This document shows positions 17,003-26,050 of a stretch of DNA of 64,000 nucleotides, piece after piece. The notes below the pieces were generated by a model, which searched no databases, was not told the origin of the DNA, and was given only the letters and a program-made list of their open reading frames with translations. Position 1 is the stretch's first letter; the number at the start of each line of letters is the position of its first letter. A program made the position numbers and the translations under genes. Source of the stretch: Aureispira sp. CCB-E. GTDB lineage: Bacteria > Bacteroidota > Bacteroidia > Chitinophagales > Saprospiraceae. Location of the stretch: NCBI RefSeq assembly GCF_031326345.1, contig NZ_CP133671.1, positions 3,224,001 to 3,288,000 of the forward strand, in the 5' to 3' direction.

Positions 17003-17923
17003 TTAAGATACAGCCTCATCAATACTAGTACGTACCCAAAGAATAATATCTAATAAGGCATTGATAAATGTTTGTACAGTGTAGATGGTAATAGGATAGT
17101 TATAATACTCACTAGATTCTGGAGCTTTGTGATTAATGGCAATACTTTGAGTACTATAAATAACATAGGTCATAAAAGAAATATGCAATGGAGCCAACTT
17201 TTTGACCTTGATATGGTCAATTAAATCTTTGCCCCGACCAGGAGTATCTTTACCTTGTCCAAAAAGCATTGGGTCCATTTTTAAACATTCTTTACAGTAG
17301 ACATTTAAAATAGATTCTTCCAGTCGTCGAATGAAGCCCAATCGATTCATTAAATCTTCTCTTTTAGATGATAATTTAGGAGATAACAAACTAATTAAAA
17401 AAGCGTTATCTTCATCATCTAGATATTGTTCTGCAAATTCAAAAACTTCTGGATGCTGTTGTTTGATTTTTGTTTCTTCCAATTTGCCAATTGCTTGGTG
17501 AAGATGCTCAAACATCGCCTCCATCATATTATCATCAACAGCAGTTTTTTTCTTATCAAAAATTTTAGCTCGATTTCTTAAGCTCGGTTCTAGTTGCACA
17601 TACCAAGCCGTATGCACACAAAAAGGCAAGGTGCGTTCGTGTAATAATTCCAACTCCCTTAATTTTAAGATCGCTTCGTGGACAAAGTTCTCAGCTTCTG
17701 TACCTTTTGGTTGTTCGGGCGACATTGGAGCTTTACCATCTAAAATAACAGCTTGATACTTTGTATTGTTTTCCAATTCTCTAAAACCATCTTTAAAGTT
17801 GGTTGCATTGGTAATAATAACGTTATGACGTCGAGCTCGGTTCTTAATCGAAGCAGAAAGCCCTTCATCATCATCAATCATTAAGACATTGATAGGCCTT
17901 CTGCGTTTTTTATTTTTTGTCAT
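17003..17923 (-). CDS. receiver-domain protein with unassigned helical C-terminal region
   Basis: About 306 residues from the ATG at 17923 (MTKNKKRRRP); the upstream in-frame ATG at 17968 is less likely. Residues 10-140 form a response-regulator receiver: NVLMIDDDEG gives the acidic pocket, VILDGKAP the phosphoacceptor aspartate, CVHTA the Thr/Ser switch and IFDKK the lysine. The insertion after the aspartate (MSPEQPKGTEAENF) is longer than usual. The remaining 160 residues are helical, show no DNA-binding motif, and include EFAEQYLDDEDNAFLISLL. No histidine kinase is adjacent. It may act by protein contacts rather than as a transcription factor. Confidence 0.7.
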   Translation of the reverse strand: MTKNKKRRRPINVLMIDDDEGLSASIKNRARRHNVIITNATNFKDGFRELENNTKYQAVILDGKAPMSPEQPKGTEAENFVHEAILKLRELELLHERTLPFCVHTAWYVQLEPSLRNRAKIFDKKKTAVDDNMMEAMFEHLHQAIGKLEETKIKQQHPEVFEFAEQYLDDEDNAFLISLLSPKLSSKREDLMNRLGFIRRLEESILNVYCKECLKMDPMLFGQGKDTPGRGKDLIDHIKVKKLAPLHISFMTYVIYSTQSIAINHKAPESSEYYNYPITIYTVQTFINALLDIILWVRTSIDEAVS

Positions 17924-18086
17924 TAAAACTTTTCTTGAAAGTGGATAAATGAATAACCAATAATACAAAAAACTTAGGAGTTGTAGGACGTTTTGAACTT
18001 AATTTGTATTCGCAAGAATAAATTATATAGCTTGGAGAAGAATGGTGATTGTAGGATTAGAATAGTTGGGAATAAAAGAATGTAAA

Positions 18087-18851
18087 CTAGTAATCGCTGT
18101 TTTTTAGAGATAGAGGATATTCTACAGAATCGGAAAATATAATTTGGGTATGCGTTAGTTGTTTGATAATATCGAAGGTTGCCTTATTATTTTTTAAATG
18201 AGATGGCAACGTTAATTGTTTCAATTCAGTTAGTGATCCAATTTGTTGGGGAAGTGTTGAAATTGGATTACCACTTAAATTGAATTGTTTTAACTTGTAA
18301 AGTTGATGAATATTTAAAGGCAGTTCTTTGATTTGATTACAACTCAGATCCAAGTGCTCTAGGTTGACTAGAGAAAGAATGGGTTTGGGGAATTTTTGAA
18401 TGTAATTATTGTTGAGTCGCAACTTTTTTAGTTGTTGTAATTTTTTAAGTTCTGTGGGAATTTTTTTTAATTGATTAAAATTGAGATACAATGATTCCAA
18501 CCTAGATAAGTTTCCAATTGTTCGAGGCAAGGTGCGCAATTGGTTGAGTGATAAAATGAGAATTTTAAGGTTAGAAAGGAACTCAATAGAAGTAGGGATT
18601 TTTTTTAATTGAGACAAATTATAATCTAACACTTCCAAACTTAAAATTTCCTGAAACATTAATAAAGGTGTATCTATAAATTGTTCTTCTACCAAGTAGC
18701 TTAACCAACGATAAAGTTTAGTATATTTAGTTAAGTTAATAGTAATATTTTGACTTTTGGCTAGTTGCAAAGCAAGTTCAATATTTAAAATACATCCAGA
18801 GTTTATCAAACTCATTAAGTGATCATTTTCTATTTTTTTATTTTGTAGCAT
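18087..18851 (-). CDS. leucine-rich-repeat protein
   Basis: Protein of 254 residues with about six leucine-rich repeats of 23 residues over residues 75-225, of the bacterial plant-like type L-x-x-L-x-x-L-x-L-x-x-N-x-L-x-x-L-P (for example LESLYLNFNQLKKIP and LEHLDLSCNQIKELP). The N-terminal 70 residues are helical and there is no signal peptide, so it is probably a cytoplasmic protein-binding scaffold. It lies upstream of the receiver-domain gene on the same strand, about 160 bases away. A possible -7 element TATATTTG (minus strand, 19031-19038) has no matching -33. Confidence 0.82.
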   Translation of the reverse strand: MLQNKKIENDHLMSLINSGCILNIELALQLAKSQNITINLTKYTKLYRWLSYLVEEQFIDTPLLMFQEILSLEVLDYNLSQLKKIPTSIEFLSNLKILILSLNQLRTLPRTIGNLSRLESLYLNFNQLKKIPTELKKLQQLKKLRLNNNYIQKFPKPILSLVNLEHLDLSCNQIKELPLNIHQLYKLKQFNLSGNPISTLPQQIGSLTELKQLTLPSHLKNNKATFDIIKQLTHTQIIFSDSVEYPLSLKNSDY

Positions 18852-18869
18852 GAAATATTATTTAATTAT

Positions 18870-19020
18870 TGACGGCTAGTTTTAATAGTCTGGTTATTGA
18901 TAATTAGGCTTCTATGAGTTTTTTTGCTTTTGCTAATAACACAAAAGCCAAAGTGAGTAACAAAACCAACTTGCTGGCTCATGTAGCGTAGTAAGTAACC
19001 GAACAACACCTATTAGTACT
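18870..19020. repeat. decayed copy of the modular mobile element
   Basis: The segment carries TTATTGATAATTAG, the hairpin GCTTTTG / CACAAAAGC near 18928-18948, and CATGTAGCGTAGTAAGTAAC, in the same order as modules of the copy at 46207-46435 read in reverse. The likely right end is CACCTATTA at 19007-19015. I could not find a flanking duplication. Confidence 0.4.
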
Positions 19021-19103
19021 TGACATGCAGCAAATATAAATGATGAGAAAAATAAAAAATACTACAAAAAAAATAATTTGTCCGATTATTTTGTCACATT
19101 AAA

Positions 19104-20516
19104 ATGATTAATAGCAAATTAATACAATTATATAGTGCCTTAAATAAAGAGGAAAAGACCTTGTTGAAAAAATGGGTTTGCTCGCCTGTGCACAATCAAC
19201 ATTCAGAAGTTGTCCAACTATTTGATTTTCTATTTAGTAAGAAGAAAATAACAACTCGAGTTTTAGCTAAAGAAAAGGTTTTTAAAGCTATTTACCCAAC
19301 AAAAGAATACGATGATTTACGTTTGCGTCATCTGATGTCTTTAGGGGTAGGACTGCTAGAAGATTTTGTCGGGTTTTTAATGCAAAGAAAAAATAAGATT
19401 TTACAAAAAAAACACCTAATAGACTTTTACGAAGAACGAAATTTGAATAAATTGCTAGTGCGAGAGCTGAAAAAAATGGAAACGCTGCAAGAAAAACAGA
19501 CTCTTCGAGACCAACGTTATTACTATCATTACCATGATTTAGAACTAAAGAAATTTTATTTTTTTACTCGTAAAGACAGAATTGGAGCGCATAATATTCC
19601 TGCATTGTTAGAAACCCACTCGATACTAATGGTTCTAGAGGTTTTAGAGAATGCTTGTGTTGCAGCTAATACACATCATATTGATCGTCGAAACAACTAT
19701 AAAGTACTGTTTTTGGAAGAGGTTTTGAAAGTTATAGAAGAAGGAACGTATAAAGATATTTTTGCAGTACAACTTTATTATAATGCTTACCGATGTGCTA
19801 CTTTTACAGAAGATAATAGTTATTTCTATACACTTAGCGACTTGTTATTAAAAGCACAAGGCAAAGTACAACGAGAGTATATTTTAAATATCTACCATAT
19901 TGCAATTAATTATTGTATCCGAAAAGTTAATACAACATCGGATGTCCTATTTAGAAACAAGTTGTTTGCTTTGTACCAGTTAGGTATACAAAATGACTGG
20001 TTGCTAGAGTATGGCGTGTTAGATCGTTTTTCGTATAAAAATATCGTCTCTTTAGGGTTGTTGTTGAGAGAGATTGATTGGGTCGAGCAATTTATAAAAG
20101 AGTATACCTACTTGGTAGAAGAGGAGCACCGATCAAATTATCATCGTTTTGTGCAATTACTTTTAGCCTATGAAAAAGGAGAAAACGAAAAGGCACTTCA
20201 ATTGCTGAGTCAAACAGAATTTGACGATTTATTCTTAAATATAGCCATTAAAAATATCCAAATCAAGATATACTATGAGATGGGGTTACTGGATATATTA
20301 CTTTCATTCTTGAATACCTGTGATGCTTATTTGCAGCGAAATGCAAAGATGATTAAGGTCTATGAAATGTACAGAATATTTATTCGGCTAGTACGTCGAT
20401 TAGTTGTTGTCAACCCTTATGATAAACAAGCATTGAAAAAATTAAAACAGGAAATCGCTCAGAACCCATTGTCAAAGGAGTGGTTAATCGAACAAGTAAA
20501 TAAATTGATGAAGTAG
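19104..20516 (+). CDS. uncharacterised helical protein
   Basis: I do not recognise this 470-residue protein by name. It is almost wholly alpha-helical by sequence (Leu, Lys, Glu rich, few Gly or Pro), with no signal peptide. The first 120 residues (LIQLYSALNKEEKTLLKKWV onward) look like a small helical domain, and the rest resembles an alpha-solenoid of irregular helical hairpins. Similar long helical proteins occur in other Saprospiria, as far as I recall. It is convergent with the next gene, with 49 bases between. Confidence 0.72.
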   Translation: MINSKLIQLYSALNKEEKTLLKKWVCSPVHNQHSEVVQLFDFLFSKKKITTRVLAKEKVFKAIYPTKEYDDLRLRHLMSLGVGLLEDFVGFLMQRKNKILQKKHLIDFYEERNLNKLLVRELKKMETLQEKQTLRDQRYYYHYHDLELKKFYFFTRKDRIGAHNIPALLETHSILMVLEVLENACVAANTHHIDRRNNYKVLFLEEVLKVIEEGTYKDIFAVQLYYNAYRCATFTEDNSYFYTLSDLLLKAQGKVQREYILNIYHIAINYCIRKVNTTSDVLFRNKLFALYQLGIQNDWLLEYGVLDRFSYKNIVSLGLLLREIDWVEQFIKEYTYLVEEEHRSNYHRFVQLLLAYEKGENEKALQLLSQTEFDDLFLNIAIKNIQIKIYYEMGLLDILLSFLNTCDAYLQRNAKMIKVYEMYRIFIRLVRRLVVVNPYDKQALKKLKQEIAQNPLSKEWLIEQVNKLMK

Positions 20517-20565
20517 CACTACTTTTCGTTTTATATAAAAAAATTAAGCCTGAGATAGACAAATT

Positions 20566-21345
20566 TTACGGCTGTTTTTTGGACAATGCTTTTTTTCTTT
20601 TTCGTTCTAATCGAGCGGCTTTTCGGTGAGCACGTTTATTAGCTTTTAGCTGTTTCTTATCAACAACAAGTCCTCCCACTATACCGAGAATAGCAAGGTC
20701 TTGTTCTAACTTTATGGTCAGATGAGCATGGTTGGAGTCTGGAACAATAGTATGTGTGCTAGTTTCATAACCTATAAATTGAGTTTGTAGAGTAATGGCT
20801 TCTGAAGATTTGGGAATACGGAGGATAAAATGCCCATCAAAGTCACTCGATGTTCCAATTTTAGTACCTAAAACAACAATTGAGGCAAAAGGAATTCCCT
20901 CATCATTTTCAGCATCAATAATTTGTCCTTTAAGAACAACCGAAGTATCACTAGTAGTTATTGTTTGAGTTACTTGACTGTTTGATACAGACATTATTGC
21001 AGTCTGGGAAATTATAGGAGAAGAGGTGGGGAAAACAGAAGAGACATCTTGAGCAATAGTAGTTAAGGTTGTCATACCTGCTAGAATGGTTGCCATTGTC
21101 CACTGTTTAATATTAGAAGGAGTTGGCAATTCTTGGTAAGCAGCATTAAAGGTTTCTAATTGATGTGTTGAAAAACGACCACAAACAGAACCTGTTTGAG
21201 CCTCTAAAAAGTGCTTGATTGTTTCAGGTGCCATTCCTTTAAAATTGATGACTTGTTTCTGGCAATTGGTACAGAATCGCCCCTTCTCAGAAGGTGTCAT
21301 TTTGTTCCAGTCTTCGGCACAGGGAGTAGGGATAGAAATTTCCAT
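20566..21345 (-). CDS. carboxypeptidase-like regulatory domain protein with N-terminal Cys pair
   Basis: Protein of 259 residues. The N-terminal 65 residues have the pattern C-x-x-x-W-x-x-M-x-P-x-x-x-G-R-F-C-x-x-C (PCAEDWNKM and GRFCTNCQKQV), a short zinc-ribbon-like module found in Bacteroidota. A membrane-spanning segment TMATILAGMTTLTTIAQ follows at about residues 83-99. Then comes a CarboxypepD_reg-like beta sandwich (VLKGQIIDAENDEGIPFASI, LGTKIGTSSDFDGHF). The C terminus is strongly basic (KANKRAHRKAARLERKRKK). The domain order puts the Cys module in the cytoplasm and the sandwich outside. Function unknown. Confidence 0.75.
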   Translation of the reverse strand: MEISIPTPCAEDWNKMTPSEKGRFCTNCQKQVINFKGMAPETIKHFLEAQTGSVCGRFSTHQLETFNAAYQELPTPSNIKQWTMATILAGMTTLTTIAQDVSSVFPTSSPIISQTAIMSVSNSQVTQTITTSDTSVVLKGQIIDAENDEGIPFASIVVLGTKIGTSSDFDGHFILRIPKSSEAITLQTQFIGYETSTHTIVPDSNHAHLTIKLEQDLAILGIVGGLVVDKKQLKANKRAHRKAARLERKRKKALSKKQP

Positions 21346-21445
21346 AAGTTGGCATTTATTTAAGGGTAAAGTTTTAAGGAAGTCATGCTTTATTAGAGAT
21401 GCTTCTAAAGTTATTTTTGGTGTCTAGGCATAGATAGATAACAGA

Positions 21446-21479
21446 AAAAAACACAAAGAATTTTTCCTTTGTGTTTTTT
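21446..21479 (-). terminator. terminator downstream of the NlpC/P60 gene
   Basis: AAAAAACACAAAG pairs with CTTTGTGTTTTTT (13 bp) around an 8-base loop, and the minus strand continues in T. It serves the peptidase gene on the minus strand; a mobile-element copy sits between the gene and this terminator. Confidence 0.75.
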
Positions 21480-21495
21480 CTAATTTTCTATATTA

Positions 21496-21640
21496 TAGTA
21501 GTTCGTTGATTTTTTACTTTTTTACCAAAAAGATAAAAAAGCACATTTATATTAGTTTGATAATCAAAATTTTAACATAAAATGCAACAAGGTGCAACTT
21601 GCTGATTATCAAACTAATAAAGTTTTTCAACGAACTATTG
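21496..21640 (-). mobile_element. modular element copy 1 (145 bp), 6-bp target duplication ATATTA
   Basis: The element begins TAGTAGTTCGTTGA and ends TCAACGAACTATTG. It is flanked by ATATTA at 21490-21495 and 21641-21646, a perfect 6-bp duplication. Inside is a second inverted repeat (TTAGTTTGATAATCA near 21560 against TGATTATCAAACTAA near 21603-21618). It has no coding capacity. Its body closely matches copy 2 in the opposite orientation. Confidence 0.85.
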
Positions 21641-21677
21641 ATATTAACCAGCTAATGTTTTTGGTAGACTCTATTGG

Positions 21678-22556
21678 TTATCCTTTAGCTGTTGTTTTGG
21701 TAGTAGGGGCAATTACTTTTTCTTCTACTACTTTTTCTTGCGTCTTTTTTTCTTTGCTAATTACATCTTTAGCATACAGTACCTTTGGTTTCCAATAGGA
21801 AGATTCTGACAAATTGTCTACAACAATACCACGACGTGTAGAGTGAATAATATAAACACCATCTTTTTTGTTGTCAACAACCATAGCAACATGAGTAACA
21901 CGACCTCCTTTGCCATATTTGCTAAAAAACACTAAATCGCCCGTTTTTGCTTTAGATATGTCTACATTTTGACCTTGGCGAGCTTGATAGCGAGAGCTAC
22001 GAGCAATACCAACTCCTTTTTGAGCCATGACATATGATGTAAAACCAGAACAGTCAAAGCCTTTGGGAGTCGTTCCACCCCAAATATATTTTAGACCTAA
22101 ATATTTCTTAGCTTCTTCTATAATATTGCCACGAACTCCAGAAGTGGTTAAACTATCAAAAATGGCATTATAAGCAACGGGAACACTTGGAACATTAGCA
22201 GGTCCAGCAAAGTCTAGACGGTTGTTGAGCGCATTAGCTTTTCGTTGGTTGCGTTTGCGTTTGTTGATAACAATACGCTTCAGCCCTGTAATGTCGCTGT
22301 GATCGATAAGGATGGGGGCGACTTCTTCTACAATTTCTTCTTCTGCCATTTCATCTTCAGAAATGACATCTTCATCTTCCAAGGAAACAACAGCAGATCG
22401 TGTTGCTAGTAAATTTACATCAGAATCGGATAGACTTATAGATTCTGAAACGGGAGTTGTGGGGATCAATGTAGCATGCAAAGTAACGTTGGTACCTATC
22501 AAGAAAAAAAAGTAAGTGCTAACAATTGTTGCTACAGATTTTTGGGTATATTTCAT
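21678..22556 (-). CDS. NlpC/P60 (C40) family cell-wall peptidase
   Basis: Secreted peptidase of 292 residues. The signal peptide is within the first 35 residues (VATIVSTYFFFLIG). An acidic, Glu/Val-rich stretch (about 58-85) precedes the catalytic domain, which spans about 150-265. The domain shows LGLKYIWGG, the nucleophile Cys in FDCSGF, GDLVFFSKYG, and the catalytic His in VTHVAMVV, the standard C40 order. It should cleave peptide cross-bridges of peptidoglycan, probably gamma-D-Glu to diaminopimelate bonds. A strong promoter lies 80 bases upstream. The C-terminal tail is low complexity. Confidence 0.9.
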   Translation of the reverse strand: MKYTQKSVATIVSTYFFFLIGTNVTLHATLIPTTPVSESISLSDSDVNLLATRSAVVSLEDEDVISEDEMAEEEIVEEVAPILIDHSDITGLKRIVINKRKRNQRKANALNNRLDFAGPANVPSVPVAYNAIFDSLTTSGVRGNIIEEAKKYLGLKYIWGGTTPKGFDCSGFTSYVMAQKGVGIARSSRYQARQGQNVDISKAKTGDLVFFSKYGKGGRVTHVAMVVDNKKDGVYIIHSTRRGIVVDNLSESSYWKPKVLYAKDVISKEKKTQEKVVEEKVIAPTTKTTAKG

Positions 22557-22635
22557 TACTGAAATTTTAGTTACTAATGATTAAACCGCTATTATTGTGT
22601 CTATTTTAATTAATAGCAATTTAATTTTGCGAATG

Positions 22636-22666
22636 CAAAGGTAAAAACTATTTTTATATTTCCAAA
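22636..22666 (-). promoter_or_regulatory. Bacteroidota-type promoter of the NlpC/P60 gene
   Basis: On the minus strand TTTG (22663-22666) is followed after 19 bases by TACCTTTG (22636-22643). This fits TTTG-N19-TAnnTTTG exactly. Transcription would begin near 22629, giving a leader of about 70 bases. Confidence 0.72.
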
Positions 22667-22810
22667 GCTTTGGTTTCCTATTTCCTAAGAGCTAGGAACT
22701 TACCTAAAAAGGGGGGGCTTGGTTTTGCCTTTTTTTAGGAGCTTTGATTGCGGCAATAGTAATGCCAAATTGCATGAGTAATAGAAGTAATATTAAAATA
22801 ATTTTATATA

Positions 22811-23374
22811 ATGAAAAACTGGACATTGTTTTTGGATCGAGATGGAGTGATTAATGATAGAATTGTAGGAAGTTATGTTCGCTGTTGGTCCGAGTTCAAG
22901 TTTTTGGAAGGTGTTTTGGAAGCAATGCCTATTTTGGCACGAAAATTTGACTGCATTGTTGTTGTAACCAATCAGCAAGGTATTGCAAAAGGTATTATGA
23001 CAGAGGAAGCATTAAATCAAGTTCATATTCAAATGCAAGCAAGAATAGAGGAAAAAGGAGGCAGGATTGATAACATCTATTTTTGTCCAAAACATGAGCG
23101 TGAAAACCCATTTTGCCGAAAACCCAACACGGGAATGGCGCAACAGGCTCTATCTGATTTTCCTAGCATAGATTTTAACCGTGCCGTAATGGTCGGAGAT
23201 TCGATCACAGATATTGAATTTGGTAAGGCTATGAATATGAAAACAGTTTTGTTAGAAACTAAAGTAGATATAGATGTGGTTAAATTAGAACAAATAAAAG
23301 AAAAAATAGACCATAGATATGCTAGTTTACTTGAAATGACGGATGACTTAGAGCGTATGATGCAATCATTTTGA
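22811..23374 (+). CDS. HAD-IIIA phosphatase (GmhB / histidinol-phosphatase-like)
   Basis: Cytoplasmic HAD hydrolase of 187 residues. LFLDRDGVIND (residues 6-16) carries the nucleophile and acid/base aspartates, VVTNQQGIAKG the motif II threonine region, CRKPNTGM the lysine, and MVGDSITDIEFG motif IV. The pattern is that of heptose-1,7-bisphosphate phosphatase and histidinol phosphatase. The zinc loop is short: only YFCPKHERENPFC precedes RKP, where GmhB has four ligands in a longer loop. The substrate is therefore uncertain. No heptose or histidine genes are nearby. Confidence 0.82.
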   Translation: MKNWTLFLDRDGVINDRIVGSYVRCWSEFKFLEGVLEAMPILARKFDCIVVVTNQQGIAKGIMTEEALNQVHIQMQARIEEKGGRIDNIYFCPKHERENPFCRKPNTGMAQQALSDFPSIDFNRAVMVGDSITDIEFGKAMNMKTVLLETKVDIDVVKLEQIKEKIDHRYASLLEMTDDLERMMQSF

Positions 23375-23482
23375 GGCAGTAGATTCAATCAAACACTTTC
23401 GTGGGTAGCAATTATATTTTATTGATCGTTTGTTTAATAAAGGTAGTTGCTAGACTGTTGCATGAAATAAATAAGGTATAAG

Positions 23483-24355
23483 TTGAAAGCATTACATTAC
23501 ATTTTAATTGGTTTAGTTTGGTTCGTTGGCTCAACTCTCTGGGCGCAAAATAAGACAGATATTCCATCTACTTATAGTGAAGTATGTTACTTTACCATCA
23601 ATAAAGTAGCTTTTGAGGATTATTTGGAAATAAAAAAGGCAATCGATCGAGAGGAGTACAGTAAGGTGTATGCGGCTATTCGAAAAATGAGGTCTAGTTT
23701 GAAAGGCTTTTCCCCAAGTAGCCAAAGCCGTGCTTTTGAATTGTGGTATGTTGGAAATTATACCGACTTTGATAAGCAAGCAATCGTATCTAGAGATGCT
23801 ACTTTAGCTTCTTTAAAAAATTACGAAAATCGTCTTAGAATGCGAGGTGCTTTATATTATGATCATCGTTTGTTCTTGGATCAATACTTAGCTTTTAAGA
23901 CAGAAGCTTTTTATCCAGAATATTGGTTTATGTCACAAGAACGTTATTTTTCTAGGGATTTGGTTGATTTAATTCGCCAATTAAATCCAAAGGAAGGCTA
24001 TAAACTGTTTACCAATTCGGAGTTCTTTTACCCGTTTGAGGTATTCAATGAAATGGCAACGACAGAAAATGGTGAAATCAAGGATTATTTAGAAACAGAC
24101 GATTGGGGAGCAGATACGACTTCTTTTATTCCTTATAGTTATATGACAATAGGAAAGGGAACGGCAAGCTTTATTTTAGAGTCGTTTAATCTGGACGATG
24201 CGACACAAGAGATTGATCTCAATCGAGAAGTTCGTGCTCTAAGGCGTTTTTTGACCAATGCCAAAACAGGAAAAATTTACTTTGTAGCTCGATTTAATCA
24301 TTTAGAAATACGCAAAATGAAAGCAATTGAAGCTCGCAAAAAGCGAGATAAGTAG
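23483..24355 (+). CDS. uncharacterised secreted protein
   Basis: Protein of 290 residues reading from a TTG codon, with AAGG upstream; no ATG would keep the signal peptide, so TTG is the likely start. The signal peptide is ALHYILIGLVWFVGSTLWAQ. The mature part is helical, with aromatic-rich stretches (FYPEYWFMSQERYFSRDLVD, NSEFFYPFEVFNEM), and no domain I recognise. It precedes the first of the three DUF4369-type thioredoxin genes, but 200 bases separate them. Confidence 0.62.
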   Translation: MKALHYILIGLVWFVGSTLWAQNKTDIPSTYSEVCYFTINKVAFEDYLEIKKAIDREEYSKVYAAIRKMRSSLKGFSPSSQSRAFELWYVGNYTDFDKQAIVSRDATLASLKNYENRLRMRGALYYDHRLFLDQYLAFKTEAFYPEYWFMSQERYFSRDLVDLIRQLNPKEGYKLFTNSEFFYPFEVFNEMATTENGEIKDYLETDDWGADTTSFIPYSYMTIGKGTASFILESFNLDDATQEIDLNREVRALRRFLTNAKTGKIYFVARFNHLEIRKMKAIEARKKRDK

Positions 24356-24568
24356 TTCCTTGTTTAGGATTTTGATTGATAACATTTTTTTAACTAGTTT
24401 TTTAGTTTTAAAACTGTACTTTTAGTGCAATAATATAAAAGTGTTTCTAATAAGGTGTAAAAAGACTTATCACGAATGGATTATAAAACCATTTGTTGTT
24501 GGACTAACTAAGTTTGGTAGCAAGCATTTTTTAATAAAAACCAATTTTTTTTGACAAAAAGAGATAGA

Positions 24569-26050
24569 ATGAATCAATTACTTAGACGATCGTTGTTGTT
24601 GATATTAACTGTAATGGCAGTTAATTTTGCCACCGCACAAGAGGGGTATAATATTCGTGTAAAAATTGACGGATACGAGAATGATACTTGTATTTTGGGA
24701 TACCGTTTAGGAAAGAAAACGTATGTAAAAGATACTCTAACAACTAGAAATGGGGGAGATGAATGGGTTTTTAAAGGAGATGAGCCGCTAAAAGGTGGAA
24801 TTTATTTGATTTTGACAAAACCTGAGAACTTGTATTTTGAATTTTTGGTGCCCAATGACGAGGACCAAAAAAAGATGTCTCTTTATACAAAGATGGACGA
24901 AAATAAAGATTTGAGTAAGCACCTCAAAATTCAAGGTTCGGCTGATAATAAAGCTTTTTTAGATTACTTGAAGTTTTTGGCAAAAACAAGAGAAAAAGAT
25001 ACAAAATTAGGAAAGAGTATTGAGGCGGAAACCAATCCTGATAAGAAAAAGAAATTGCAAGAAGAACGAGTAGCAATAGGAGGTTCAGTAAAAGATTATC
25101 AGTTAAACTTAATCAAAGAACATCCAGACTATTTATCCTCTAAATTGATTGCTGCATCTATGCAACCAGAGGTGCCAAAAGAATACGATCGTGCACAAGG
25201 TTTTTACTACTATCGGGCACATTATTGGGATAATTTTGATTGGACAGATCCTCGCTTGATTCGCACACCTATTTTTAAAGACAAATTGGAGTTTTGGACA
25301 GAAAAACTAGCCGTGCAAGTTCCAGATTCAGTTATTCTTGCTGTAGATTATGTCCTAGAGAATTTACTAAAAGGCAAAAACAAAGAGATGTTTCAATATG
25401 CTGCTGCGGAGTATTTGAATAAATATGCTCAAACAAAAGTTATTTGCATGGATGCTGTGTATGTATTTTTGGGTGAAAAATACTACTGCGCAGGTCATGC
25501 CGATTGGGTTGATTCCTCTCAATTGGTTAAAATTTGTGAAAACGTTGCTACACTAAAGCCACTACAATGTGGATTGTATGCTCCAAACATTCGTTTGAAA
25601 AAGTTGGATGGCACACCCATTAATCTACACGAGGTAAAAGCAAAGTTTACAGCACTTTATTTTTGGGATCCAGATTGTGGAAATTGTAGCAAAACAACCG
25701 ATAAGTTAGTACCCGTTTATAATAAATATAAGGACAAAGGGTTTGAAATTTTTGGAGTTTGTAGCAAAAGCTGGAAGGAAATTGATAAGTGTAATGCCAA
25801 GGTAAAAGATAAGGGGATGGATTTTATCAATACTTCTGATGAGGCTTACCCATTGGCTGTTGCTAAAAAAATATATGACATCAAAGTGAATCCTTATTTG
25901 GTCTTGTTAGATGAAAATAAGAAGATTATGTGGAAACGCATTGATCCTAAGCAATTGGAAGATATTTTGAAACGCGAATTTGGGCTAGAGGATGATACGA
26001 CTAAGAATCCAAGCCTAAAAGAAAAAGAGAAAGAACAAAAGCCTGAATAG
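24569..26050 (+). CDS. DUF4369-DUF5106-thioredoxin (TlpA-like) exported protein, paralogue 1
   Basis: About 493 residues from the ATG at 24569; a TTG at 24551 is less likely. The signal peptide is LLRRSLLLILTVMAVNFATAQ. Residues 25-130 are a DUF4369-like beta domain (VKIDGYENDTCILGY), residues about 130-330 a DUF5106-like helical domain (AHYWDNFDWTDPRLIRTP, ICMDAVYVFLGEKYYC), and the last 150 a thioredoxin fold. The active site is FWDPDCGNCSK, a CxxC within the usual W-x-P-x-C-x-x-C frame, followed by the cis-proline region VNPYLVLLD. It is expected to act in periplasmic thiol-disulfide chemistry. The C terminus is a Lys/Glu tail. Two close paralogues lie downstream. Confidence 0.86.
   Translation: MNQLLRRSLLLILTVMAVNFATAQEGYNIRVKIDGYENDTCILGYRLGKKTYVKDTLTTRNGGDEWVFKGDEPLKGGIYLILTKPENLYFEFLVPNDEDQKKMSLYTKMDENKDLSKHLKIQGSADNKAFLDYLKFLAKTREKDTKLGKSIEAETNPDKKKKLQEERVAIGGSVKDYQLNLIKEHPDYLSSKLIAASMQPEVPKEYDRAQGFYYYRAHYWDNFDWTDPRLIRTPIFKDKLEFWTEKLAVQVPDSVILAVDYVLENLLKGKNKEMFQYAAAEYLNKYAQTKVICMDAVYVFLGEKYYCAGHADWVDSSQLVKICENVATLKPLQCGLYAPNIRLKKLDGTPINLHEVKAKFTALYFWDPDCGNCSKTTDKLVPVYNKYKDKGFEIFGVCSKSWKEIDKCNAKVKDKGMDFINTSDEAYPLAVAKKIYDIKVNPYLVLLDENKKIMWKRIDPKQLEDILKREFGLEDDTTKNPSLKEKEKEQKPE

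Noticed and set aside
21592-21798. Open frame overlapping element copy 1 and the end of the NlpC/P60 gene
   Set aside because: Half is mobile-element DNA and half is antisense to a confident gene.
22703-22739. Inverted repeat CCTAAAAAGG / CCTTTTTTTAGG with a run of seven G between
   Set aside because: It lies upstream of both divergent genes, so there is no transcript for it to terminate; the stem is imperfect and low complexity.
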